Shown in pieces: positions 1 through 10,738 of a DNA stretch of 64,000 nt. The position numbers and the translations under genes were made by a program. How positions within the stretch are numbered: the first letter of the stretch is position 1; each line of letters opens with the position of its first letter. Source of the DNA: Gnetum montanum (lineage: Eukaryota; Streptophyta; Gnetopsida; Gnetales; Gnetaceae); contig MNCI01010184.1 in the NCBI GenBank assembly GCA_015680685.1, forward strand, positions 127,020 through 191,019, in the 5' to 3' direction. A model generated the notes under the pieces. The model saw only the letters and a program-made list of their open reading frames with translations, ran no database searches and had not been told where the DNA came from.

Positions 1-272
1 TACTATTGGTTCAAACAACCACATGAAGAAAAGACCTTTCTTTAAAACCAACAGTCCAACCAATCCCTTGCAATCACAAGCGGCTAATTCCTTAGTGCCT
101 TAGTATCCATCAAAACTTCATAGCCCCCTTCAACCCAATCATCGCACTCAACGCATACAGTCATGCTAACACATGCCATCACTGATTGGATCAAAGCTAG
201 CTACCTTCCCAGGGAATTCTCTAATCTTGGGAGTTCTCTAATATACTGACAAATTGTTGGAAATGTTCCATG

Positions 273-620
273 CAAGGCTCTTTTGGATTCAGGTTCTAGT
301 GTCAACTTGATTTCTCAAGAAATATACAAGGCCTAGAACCTACCTCCATTGAAAAAGAGCAACATCCGTCTAGAGTTGGCCGACCAATCCATCACTGTCC
401 CATTGGGACTGGTGGAAGACATTATTACCACTATTTGTGGGTGGTCATACCCAGCTAACTTCCTAGTGATTCAGATAAATAATGGTAAGGGGGACTTTCC
501 AATCATAATGGGAAGAGCATGGCTAAGCACCATCGACACACTCCTAGGAATCTGTAATCTTTCCCTAAAAATATCAAAGGAAAATACAATAAAAAAGATC
601 AAGGAGAAGAAAGTTTTGTG
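273..620 (+). pseudogene. Athila-like aspartic protease domain (decayed)
   Basis: Retroviral-type aspartic protease that would process the gag-pol polyprotein. The active-site segment reads LLDSGSSVNLIS near 280, so the D-S-G triad is still present. A stop follows shortly after (KA*NLPPL, near 334). The rest reads on through SNIRLELADQSITVPLG and PIIMGRAWL, the typical second half of the fold ending in the I-[ILM]-G-R motif. The same domain in the element at 57,855-58,313 has lost the catalytic Asp. The upstream gag is not recognisable in 1-250. The domain call is firm; function is excluded by the stops. Confidence 0.75.
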
Positions 621-900
621 CATCACATACAGTGACACAGGGTGTAATTACATGCAGAGGTTATGGTTTATGCAAAGTTTAGCATTGCCTACATGTAATC
701 AATGTGCACAAGTGATTAACATACAAAGATGCCTGTATGTAGTAGCCACATAATACAAAGAGACCCAGTGGTTGATAGTTGATCAAGAAAGAAATTCACT
801 CATATGCATAGAACCAACTGAGGGTTTGACTTGTGGTTACATCAATAGCATAGACGCATTAGAGCAAGTCCAATGCCAACTTCCAAGTCTTAACTTTGAA

Positions 901-1960
901 AATATTAACTGGGGGAATTTGGAAGTCCTTGAGAAATTTAAGAAGGAGCCCCTTGAGCTAAAACCATTGCCCACCAATATGGAATACACGTTCCTTAAAA
1001 ATGGAAAATTAGTAATTATCAACACTAAGCTTGCTCCTCAACAGAAAGAAGAATTGCTAAAAGTGATAAATAAATGGTCGAAAGAATTCATGTGGTCATA
1101 TCCCAAATTAACTGGAATAGATCCTAGGATATGCCAACATAGAATTTACCTTGACCCTCTCGATGAAGCCTCAAAGACAACCATAGAGGCAATTGAACCC
1201 TAAGCTAAAGCAAGTAGTTAAGGAAGAAATCGAACAGCTTCTTAAGGCTAGGTTCATATACCCCATTACTAATAGTGAATGGGTTAGCCCCTTAGTTATT
1301 ATGCCTAAAAAGGGAGGTAAATGAAGGATGTGCATAGATTTTAGGCTACTAAATATGGCAACATTCAAAGATCACCTTCCATTGCCATTTTTTGAACAAG
1401 TCTTAGATACCATTGTAGGGCATTGCTATTACAGTTTTCTGGATGGATATATCAGATATAACCAAATACAAATAGCCCTCGAAGACCAAGCCAATACTAT
1501 GTTCACTAGTCCTTGGGGAAAGTTTGCATACAAATAGATGTCATTTGGCTTGTGCAGTGCCCCTACAACATTTCAACAACTAGTTCTAAGCATATTCCAA
1601 TAGTAGATAGGGAATGATGTGGAGGTCTTTATGGATGACTTCTCCACTTATGGGGCAAACTTTGATCAAGCCTTGGACCAGTTAGAGCAAGTGTTAAAAC
1701 GATGTGTAGAAACGAATTTAAGACTCAACTAGTAGAAAAGCCATTTAATGGTCCAAGAGGGCATAGTACTAGGGCACAAAATCTCACACACAAGGATAGA
1801 GGTAGACCCTGAAAAAATCAAAGTTATCCAAGGAATTACCCATCAACTAGAAACTGTCAAAGATATTCGATCATTCCTTTGATATATTGGCTACTATAGG
1901 AGATTTATTGAGAAGTTTTCAAAGGATTCCAAACCATTTGTGGAATTAATGAAAAAGGAC
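901..1960 (+). pseudogene. Athila-like reverse transcriptase (decayed)
   Basis: RNA-dependent DNA polymerase region of the pol gene. The N-terminal lead-in (LELKPLP, then KLAPQQKEELLKVINKW) is followed by the fingers and palm: CIDFRLLN near 1,330, FLDGYIRYNQIQI near 1,440, then the catalytic box VFMDDFSTYG near 1,630, and finally GYYRRFIEKFS near 1,890. In-frame stops interrupt it at several points (for example after AYK near 1,537, in FQ**IGND near 1,602, and in RLN**KSH near 1,730), and a frame change follows position 1,200. The FMDD box is intact, but the enzyme cannot be made. Confidence 0.82.
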
Positions 1961-2450
1961 ATACCTTTCGAGTGGACCAGGGAATGCGAATTAGCTTTTC
2001 AAACTCTGAAATAGAAGCTAGTAGAAACACCCATTCTACAAGCTCTTGACTGGTCTAAATCATTCCATATCATGACTGACACATCCAACTATGTCTTAGG
2101 AGCCATAGTTACATAGTTAGATGACTAGAAGCATCCTTATTACATCCACTATGCAAGTAGAAGTATCGCTGGTGCACATCTTAACTACACTACCATAGAG
2201 AAAGAATTAATGATTGTAGTGTTTGTCCTAGAAAAGTTTAGACACTATGTATTGGGATATAAAGTATATATACATACAGATCATAGTGTAATAAGGTTCC
2301 TCATGCATAAGCCAATGGTAAGCCCTCATATCATATGATGACTTGTAATCTTACAAGAGTTCAATTTAACGATGATCGATCACAAAGGCACTGAGAATGT
2401 AGTTGCTGATCATTTATCTCGGTTGCAATGGGACAACAAAGAGGGCGAGG
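1961..2450 (+). pseudogene. Athila-like RNase H region (decayed)
   Basis: Follows the RT directly and reads as the Ty3 RNase H domain: SFHIMTDTSNYVLGAIV near 2,065, HYASRSIAGAHLNYTTIEKE near 2,150, then VLEKFRHYVLGYKVYIHTDH near 2,230. It closes with the connection to integrase (VADHLSRLQWDNKE near 2,400). Two stops fall inside T*LDD*KHP near 2,115, both explicable as Gln codons changed to TAG. The homologue at 55,960-56,325 on the minus strand aligns over the same blocks. Confidence 0.75.
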
Positions 2451-2559
2451 ATTCAATTTCTGAACATTTCCCTGATGGATTCCTCTTTATTGGTGTAGTG
2501 AATAATCAATCACCCATGAAGACAAACTAGTACAGTAGCATTCTTACCTATCTTCTCAT

Positions 2560-3760
2560 CCAACATTCACCACAAAAGTTAAACCTTAAGAAGAAACAAT
2601 AGTTTCTTCACCGAGACAAGTACTTTATGGAGATCAATGGGAAACTTTACAAAGTATGTCTCGATGGCTTGGTTCAATGGTATGTTCCCAATATAGATCA
2701 ACTACAAGTTCTCCAAGATGCTCATGAGGGTCCTTGTGGGGGTCATTATGCTGGGAGATGAATCACCATCAAGATTCTGGTTGCATTATTGGCCTACATT
2801 ATTTCAGGATGCCCATCGTTTCGTCCAATATTGTGAACGTTGTCAACGTGATGGGGGAATAACTACTAAAATGGAGGATCTACAACAATGGATTCAACCG
2901 TTAGAACCCTTCGACATTTGGGGAATTGATTTTATGAGGCTGATTACACCAATGTTTAATGGAAAAGCTTATATTATTGTTGCCATTGATTACCTAACAA
3001 AATGGGCCAAAGCAGTTGCTGTTAAAGATTGTACATCATCTATAGTTGCACGATTTGTTCAACAACAAATCATAAATAGGTTTGGTGTGCCACGTGCACT
3101 TATTTCAAACAATGATACACACTTCACAAGTGTAAATTTTTAGAAATTAATGCAACACTTAGGGGTTGAGAATAAATTTACTACACCATACCACCCCTAA
3201 GTGAATGGTCAAGCAGAAGTCACCAACAGGGAGATGACGAACATATTAACAAGAACCATTAGTAAGTTTAGGCGAGACTGGAGCACTAAATTGAATGATG
3301 CTCTTTGAGCATACCACTTCACATGGAAACTCCCTACAGGCTACTCTCCCTATGAGTTAGTGTATAGTAAATTACCAATGCTTCCCATTCAAACTGAGCT
3401 CCATATACTATCCACGACATATGACCTCAACCATGACCTTGATCCAACACAGAAACAACGATTAGTAACCCTTAACTTGCTAGATGAAAATTGATTAGTT
3501 GCCTTTTCATCTAAAGAATTTCACAAGGCCTTCAATAAATAACATCATGACCTAAGAATTAGAAAAGTTAAATATGAGCCATGAGATAAGGTTCTCTACT
3601 AGAATCCCACACATGTGCCACATTGTACTAAATTTCAAACATTGTGGGAAGGACCTTATATTATTTATGCAACTTTTTTGTTAGGGGCCATGACAATACC
3701 CAAACCTGAGAGCCCAGATAAGAAACTTTTGGTCAACATGCAACAAACCAAACCTTTCCA
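2560..3760 (+). pseudogene. Athila-like integrase (decayed)
   Basis: Integrase for insertion of the cDNA. The zinc-binding end is seen as FVQYCERCQRDGG near 2,820. The core follows with WGIDFMRLITPMFNGKAYI near 2,925, FGVPRALISNNDTHF near 3,080 and NGQAEVTNREM near 3,205. The second catalytic Asp of the usual LISDN segment is Asn here, whereas the sister element at 55,340-55,606 keeps it. The C-terminal tail (KFQTLWEGPYIIYATF, near 3,630) ends near 3,760. Stops occur near 3,141, 3,198, 3,307 and 3,540. The domain assignment is safe and activity is excluded. Confidence 0.82.
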
Positions 3761-3856
3761 AGAGCTTAGGAAAAATAGTACACATGCTACCTCTCTTGAT
3801 GGATAACCCTGCTCACTATTTCAGATCTCCTCCTTCCAATGTAGTTGTGGGGGAGA

Positions 3857-6710
3857 TGGCCACCTATGCTAACTATTCTAGGACCTTAGTTTTTTTTTGA
3901 ATTTTTGTTTTACACATTTTTATTTTACACATTCTTTCAACTTTTCTTATTTTTATGTTACACAATCATTCATGTTTATACTATTTCTTTGTTTTCTTGA
4001 TTTACTTTTCTTTGTCATCTAATAAGTGCTCATGATGGTGGATTGAATTATATCATATTGATTGCTAATTTTTGGTTTTTACCTTTGAATTATGATGTTG
4101 ATATTAAGGTATGGTTCTTTTGGTAAAACAAGCAATGAATCCACGCCATCCACTCATCTATACAAATTTATGGTCTCCTTTGGCTTGGAACTGTACAATT
4201 CCCTTTTTCTAAGTAAACTTGTTAATGAATTGGTGGTTGGCTATTTTTCAAACTAAGAAAAGACTCAAAAGATGAAAAGGGTGTGACTTCAAGGGGATTC
4301 GATGCATTGGTGTTGGCCATTCTCTTAGGTGCTTGGATGATTTTTCTTGCGTTTTCCACCATTCTGACATTGTTCAAATATCAGGAAGCTTAGTGAATAA
4401 AAATAAGTCTTTGCATGGTGTGGTTCTCATGCATAAACATAAAGAAAAATGTATGAGAATTCAAAGCACACCCCTTAGACATAATAAAGCAATATGGACT
4501 ACAAGCACTAGTTATGGAACTAGAAAGATATGTTACCCATGCCTGAACATTCCCTCTAACTAAGGCCCTTTCTCACTTCCCACTTCCCCATCTTGCTCTC
4601 TTCAGAATGATGGCGACTCTTTGTGGAAGCATTCTTGTTGCTTCAAGTGGATGGATTGGTCAAGTGTGTTGAAGCAAGGTCATTGGATGCGGTTTGTTTG
4701 AGTATGGATTTAGGATGGGTTCTACTCAATCACATTAACTATAAAATACATAAGGGGCTTTACACAACCTTGTTCTTTGGATTCCATTCCATTCTATCCT
4801 CTCCATATTTCTTCCAATTTTCCACCTCATTGTCGATTTTATCATTAGTCCATTTTGGGTTGATGCATTATTTTTCTTTGGTGAATTCTTGTGGGTAAGT
4901 TTTTAACTCTTGCTTCCAAATGACATTCCTAGATCCTATGGACTCTTTGGTTTGTGGGTTTGTTGGGGCATAAAGGGCATGAGCCTACTTTGGGGAGCAC
5001 CCATTGGCATTTCTTTTTGGTGCAATTATTAACTTCTTTCCCTTAAACATTTCTTGCAATCAATCATTTCTTATTTCATCCCCATCCATGACATCCATTT
5101 TATTGGCGTTGTCGTTGATATTTTTCATATTTCTTATTTCTCATGTTTTTCCATCTTATAGCTATCGGAGGTTCACTCTTAGTCATGGGGGCCCTGGCAT
5201 AAATTTTTTAATTTTTTCCATTTTACTAATTGCCTAACCCCTACACCTTGGCTAGTTTCTAGTGATAAATCTCCAAACCAGTTTCTTCGATAACCACAAC
5301 TCAACCAATGCACTTCATATTGAGGCAAGGTATCAACTGCATTGTGGATTATCTATCCTTACTCATTTGGGACTATGTTGTGTGTGTAGATGGCAATCAT
5401 ATAAACAATGGACTCGGCTTGGAGGAAGCACTCAGGATGGATTGGAATTGGAGCATTTACGAAAGGAGCAAGGTTGGTGGCATGGCCATGGATAAACAAC
5501 GGAAGGAAAAATATCAACATTCATGATAACATGCTCCATCTTCTCTCTCTCTCTCTCTTTTTCTCTTCAAGATGCCAAATAAAGGCTTGGATGTCATTTA
5601 TGTATGAGTGTTCACCACAATGGTCATGAACACTAATGTTGTAATATGCTTATTGATCCGTTCACTAGGAACGTTGAGTCTATCATCCCATTCCACCATT
5701 AGTTGTCAATTAGTCAATAATCCCATACCTTCCTAATATTTTGTAAGGAACTTGAGGATGAGTTTTTATTCAGTCGTGGGGGTATGATAAGAGCAGTTAC
5801 TCTAGCAGTTACTCTAATTATTAGAGTGGTTACTCTAGCAGTTACTTTAGCAGTTATTCTACTTATTAGAGTGGTTTCTTTAGCAATTATTCTAATTATT
5901 AGAGTGGTTACTCTAATTATTAAAGTAGTTGCTCCCAACTCTATAAATACAGTTCCTAGGTGCACAATTGGGAAGAAGTCTTTTAGCAGTCAACTAGTGA
6001 AACTCTTGTAGTTTGTTTGAAAGTTAGAGTATTTTCCAAGTGCCCGCAGCAGTAGGTCTAAGTGTGATGGATCTTTATTCGAGCATTGTGTACCTAAGCA
6101 CACCTTGTGTACAACAATAAAGATGAGCTCTTTGATTCATCCTTGTAGCACTAGAGATTTATTTTCTTACGCATTTATTTTATTTTATTTTCTTATGCAT
6201 GTATTTTATTTTATTTTATTTTATGAACTTTACATTTTTGTTGTTAGCACAGCAATTCATTTTGATCAATTAAGTAAATCGTTAAATTACACAAGCACGA
6301 CCACTTCAAGCATGCATGTAATGCTTGGTAACCTAATAACGATTAACGTTTGGTAATCCTAGTAATGTTGCATTAGTTTAGGATGTGTAAGGTAAGTGGG
6401 AAAGGATGCTAGTGTTAGGATTAGTTAGAACTTAGTTAATTAGTAGTTAAGTTAAATTAGTCACTTAGTTACCTCTCTCTTTCCCTACTAGCATCAGACA
6501 TAAAAACATAAAAGCTATAAAAATCATATGCCTCAAGCTTACTTAACCATACAATTATGACATACAAGTAAGCTTGGGAAGATAACGATCAACCAACACA
6601 TCCTTGTTCCACAAGGGTGCATAAGCACTTAGTCCTTAGAATTTGATCGAATCGTGCATGAAACGCTCGTATTCGTATGGTTGAGCGTAGGGGTACCTCA
6701 CTGCTCATCA
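3857..6710 (+). repeat. 3' LTR of Athila-like element
   Basis: Starts TGGCCACC right after a purine-rich tract (gtgggggaga, 3,847-3,856) and ends GCTCATCA at 6,710. Both borders are supported by the homologous minus-strand LTR at 51,783-54,682, which has matching start, end and intermediate blocks. Length is 2,854 bp. A TATA box (ctataaatac, 5,941) lies about 2.1 kb from the start, splitting U3 from R/U5 at the same relative place as in the other copy. Short open frames inside it show no similarity to known proteins and are treated as chance. Confidence 0.85.
5796..5949 (+). promoter_or_regulatory. U3 repeat array and TATA box of Athila-like LTR
   Basis: Nine copies of a GTTACTCTA-like 9-mer begin at 5,796, 5,808, 5,829, 5,841, 5,853, 5,874, 5,886, 5,907 and 5,928. 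Spacings are 12 or 21 bp, so a 33-bp compound period is present. TTAGAGTG between copies makes the array partly palindromic. The array ends just before the TATA box (tataaata at 5,942). Its place is that of a promoter-proximal enhancer; the binding factor is not known. Confidence 0.6.
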
Positions 6711-7129
6711 CCTAGTGATTGCGATTGACCATTCTTCAATGTCACATATCCTACACTCACATGGTCATGATGATTACATGATAAGTTAGCATAAATCCCG
6801 ACCTCCATAATCCAACATAACTAATAAAACTAAAACCTTGAAATAGATTGGGAAGAATCATAGCATTATTGAAATATATAATATAAAATAGGTTATAATA
6901 CTAGGATATATCATATAAACCATTATTTTCAAATGGTGTTATGATGACCCAACGCCTAGTAACTCAAACGATCATAATGATGACTAAAATCATATGAAAA
7001 GCACAAATCAAACCAAAACCAATATGCTAAGAAAGAAATGATGAAATGCAAAGAAAATATGCAAATGTAACTATATACAAATGAAATGCATGATGAAAGG
7101 AAAGAAAACAAGAAACTAAGGATCTATCA

Positions 7130-9950
7130 AGTGCCCACATGGGGCACCTGAGTAAAAGTGCTTTAGATGAAATGCATTACAATTTCTAGGTAATTGATAT
7201 CCTTGCAAATTAGTAATTTTGTGAACATTGGGCCAATGACATTTGTAACGTGGAATGGGCCTAACCACATAGGAGAGAACTAACTTTGAGGATTTTTTTG
7301 ACTAGATGCTCTATCTCTCTTAAGGACTAGATCTCCTATTTTGAAGACTTTACCTACATATCTCTTATCAAACCACCTTTTAACAATTTTTGATGATCAA
7401 GATTACAAAAATTGATACACAATCGTAATTTTCTTATTTGGTTTCTATCAGGCACTAAATTTGATGTCCAACTTGAATGTTTCATGAAATGAATAATTTT
7501 AGATTCTAAAAGTTCATCAAGTTCTTCTTTCATTCAAGTTTCAATCTTAGGTCTAACAAGTCTAAGTTTTTGTAGGTCATCGAATATAGCTTCTATAGGA
7601 ATATGTTTAATGGATATGACATAAAAATTTAGCACACCTTCTAATGTTTTAATGGTTGGAATCTCATTTATATCTTTGTCCTCTTCTAAAGGTGGCAGGT
7701 CACCCAAAAGAAATTCCTTTCCATCATGTTGATGATAAGGCAAGATATCTTCATAGATTTCTTCAGCTTCTTTAGAAGTTTGATAGGGTTGGGTGGAATC
7801 TATATGAGAAAAAGGATTTATTTTTGTAATTTTACTCACATGATCAATTATAACATGTTCACCATGCTCAACCTCAATAACTCAAATATAAAGATTAGTG
7901 TTTTGATTTTCCAAAGATTGATTTTGCTTATTGAAGGTTATAACTACTTGTTTATAGAAAGTCTTTCTTGGTATGATCATATATTCAAATTTTCCTTTGA
8001 TAGGGATTAATAGTTTTGAGAAATATGACCTAAAGAAGCCCCCAAACTTGGCTCCAAAAGTTGTAGATAAGAGCACACCATAAGTGGGTGACATGTCAAC
8101 TACTAAGAGATCCATATAACATGTAAATGTAGGGTATTGTTTAAGTTGTAGTTTCACTCCTTTTAATAATCCTACTATAGGTACATTAGACCCATTGAGT
8201 TGTATCACACTTCTCGCTTGTGGTAGCATATGTGCTCCTAAGGTTTTACATACCTCAAGTGGCATGACACTAATGGTTTCTTCAGAATCCATCAACAAAT
8301 TATGAATGTTCTTTCCTAAAATAATCAGAGTTGTTAGGAAAGGAGGTTGTTCTTTCTTGCTAATCATGGAATTACTTGTGTTTTGTATTAATAACACATT
8401 AGGACTTTTCACAAAATGAACTTGCCTTTCGGTTGTTGGAGATTTTTCTTTAATGATTTTAGGTCTATGAACTATGTTTTGAATCAAGTGTGTCATTTCG
8501 TTAAAATGTAAAAGGTCATGCATTAAAATGCTGGCTTTAATTTTTTTCAAATCCTCAACTAGATCGTAAGTCTTATGTTCATCTTTGGCTTCTTGTTGAG
8601 GTGGAGTTCTGCTAAGTATAGAAGGGGGGCTTGGTCATTATAGAGCATTTTTTTGGGATGACCTAATTTGAGTATTTGTGTTATTTTGACTAGGATCTCT
8701 TTTGTTTGGAGGAGTATGAGTATATTCCTAGTTTGTTGTTGTGTGTTGTTCATAATGTCACTAAGTCTATGGTAGCAAGTGTTACGTGTGTTGGGATTGC
8801 TTGCTTTAACTTGTTCTAATGAGGAAACCTCTTCATTTTCTGTTTCATGAGGTACATTAAGGATCATAATAGGGGTTTTCTCATTTTTTTGACTCTGGGC
8901 ATTGTCATCATATAGTGCTAAAAATTGAGGACAATTTTTCTTAGAGTATTACCTAGTGTTATAAAGATGACAATAATCATCATTGATTGATATACTTGGC
9001 TTTTCAGATTGTATGGGAACCTTGTTGTTGTTTTGTTTGAGCTCAACTACTTCATTGGAAAGCTTTTGAAGTGAAGTTAATATCTGGGTCATTTGATTTT
9101 GAGTTGTAGATCCAACAGGATTGGATATTCCATTTGGGTTTACGATGGACTAGATTAGGGATTTCGATTGGTTATCATTCAAACTAGTGTTGGGTGGTAG
9201 AAATGAAGAAGATGTGGGACCTTGAAAACAACTATTTGTAGGTTGAGCCATTTGAAAGAAAGTAGGAGTTTGAAACATAGTATTGGTCATTGAGAAAGTT
9301 GGTAAAGGTAAAGGACTAGATTGCATAGGGTTACTAACACTCATCATTATAAATTGGGTTTGAATACTATTCATGAGGATAATCTGTTCTAACTTGACAA
9401 CTTTGGCCATCGCTACTTATATTTTTGTTATGTTGGGATCAAATTTGATAGCATAGGCAAAGAATGAGTCAATGGTGGACAAGTAGAAATTGAGAATGCC
9501 ACCAGGTTGTGGGTGCATCTCACTTGGCACATAAGCAAGTTGATGAAGGAATCTTAGGTTGTAATCTCAAACATTTTTCCCAAGTAACTTTTCTAAGCTT
9601 GTGAAGTTGCTTCATGTTATGGCAAGGCTAGTAAACTTATTGAACTGAAGTAGGAACTTGTTTTTCAATTCTTTCCATGAATTGATAAAGGCATTAAGAA
9701 TCATAAAAAACCATTGGGTGGCTTTGCTCCTAAAAGTTGTCACGAATACCCTACATGCTATGTTGTTTTATACAATGTTATGGATGCCTAGTAAGATTTC
9801 AAAACATTGTATATGTTGGCACACATCACTAGTAGGGGTTGTGGGATCAAAGAACAAATTTATATTTTGGAGTGATTTCAGGATATTATGATAGTTGGTG
9901 AAGTTATAAGGGTTACTCACCAAGGGAGCTAGGGGTTGACTGACTACCAT
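7130..9950 (-). pseudogene. gag-protease-integrase-tail polyprotein (broken)
   Basis: The gag start (MVVSQPLAPLVSNPYNFTNY) is at 9,950 and the gag body at 9,410-9,150. A linker with VPHETENEEVSSLEQV lies at 8,867-8,559. The protease at 8,550-7,882 has LMDSEETISVMPLEVC where LMDSGATISVMP is expected, so the active-site Gly is lost. The acidic linker at 7,839-7,534 is followed by an integrase C-terminal tail at about 7,400-7,130 (FSPMW..PF, then HVG..). The same order, without RT, RNase H or integrase core, occurs in the copies at 13-18 kb and 25-28 kb. Several stops and frame changes show it is dead. Similarity to Tat gag-pol is inferred from domain wording. Confidence 0.72.
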
Positions 9951-10714
9951 CCTAGTCTAAGTTCTCCTAGGGATAGAATTTAGAAATCACTAAGATTGTT
10001 CCTTTTTTAAAGTAAAGCAATGAGTACTTTGTCAGTTAAGAGAAGAGGTAAATGATTCTTGTTGGAAGGGTTCATTCATAAAACAAAAAATAATAGGAAA
10101 TATAAAATTCTAATAAACTGTAAAATTAAATAAACAAAAAACATTTAAATACTATAATTTTTTATATTAAAAGATAAAGTGAAATTGCAATATATATAAA
10201 ATTTAAAAGAAAAGTAGCGAAATGTAAAATTTCAAAAAAGTAAATTTAAAACTAAATAATTAATGAAAACCACCTCACTAAAGTTGGGGTTGAGGTAAGG
10301 ATTGCAAGAGTATAAATTTGGGGACCTGAAAACCAAATTGAAATAAAACAATAAAATCGAAAATGGGTGATCGTTAACTCGAACCGGTGGTATTAAAAAA
10401 AGGCCACTAAATGTTCTGGTAACTAAAATTGAAAAATAAAAGATTTGAAGGACTGAAAAAAAAATTTTAGGTAGTACAAATTGAATAGTAACTGGAAATA
10501 AATGATTGTCACTAAAAAAATTGCAATAGGAAGTTTAAAGTTCAACCAAATTGAAATAGAAAAATGAAGATTGAGAAACTATAAAGTAGATCACTAAGAA
10601 TAGAAATAGAGAAAATGAAATTTTTGAAAAGTGAAAATAGAATAGGAATAAGAAAAGGATAGAAAATTAATATTTTCAGAAATAAAAATGGAAAAAAAAA
10701 GGTTGAAAAAACAG

Positions 10715-10731
10715 CCCTCCTTCGAGCACCA
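10715..10731 (-). other. Primer-binding site (minus strand)
   Basis: On the minus strand this reads TGGTGCTCGAAGGAGGG, two changes from the TGGCGCTAGAAGGAGGG found at 24,529 and 60,542. It lies 7 bp downstream of the LTR end, the normal position for the tRNA primer site. I cannot name the tRNA from memory with confidence. Confidence 0.75.
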
Positions 10732-10738
10732 AAAAAGG

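Larger units (their letters stand above)
1..6710 (+). mobile_element. Athila-like Ty3 retrotransposon, 3' part
   Basis: This is the 3' portion of a Ty3-type LTR retrotransposon; its 5' end lies outside the window. The order protease, reverse transcriptase, RNase H, integrase and long 3' LTR is visible. The RT wording (FLDGY..YNQIQI, FTSPWGKFAY, VFMDDFSTYG) is that of the Athila branch of the plant OTA clade. The coding region carries many in-frame stops, so it is dead. A related element lies in reverse orientation at 51,783-59,069, and comparing the two fixes the LTR borders. The LTR ends at 6,710, directly against sequence that matches the 3' untranslated region of the neighbouring minus-strand element, so this element seems to have inserted there. 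Confidence 0.88.
6711..10738 (-). mobile_element. Non-autonomous Tat-like element, internal region
   Basis: Read on the minus strand, this runs from the primer-binding site (10,715-10,731) through gag, protease and an integrase-like tail to a 3' untranslated part that stops at 6,711, where the Athila-like LTR abuts. The 3' untranslated part matches 28,130-28,220 of the plus-strand copy. No reverse transcriptase, RNase H or integrase core exists between protease and tail. The 5' LTR is 10,739-11,894. The region 9,960-10,714 between gag and PBS is AT-rich untranslated leader. Confidence 0.78.

Noticed and set aside
5004-5629. Several open frames, one Phe/Leu/Ile-rich and membrane-like
   Set aside because: Inside the Athila-like LTR; no counterpart frame in the sister LTR.
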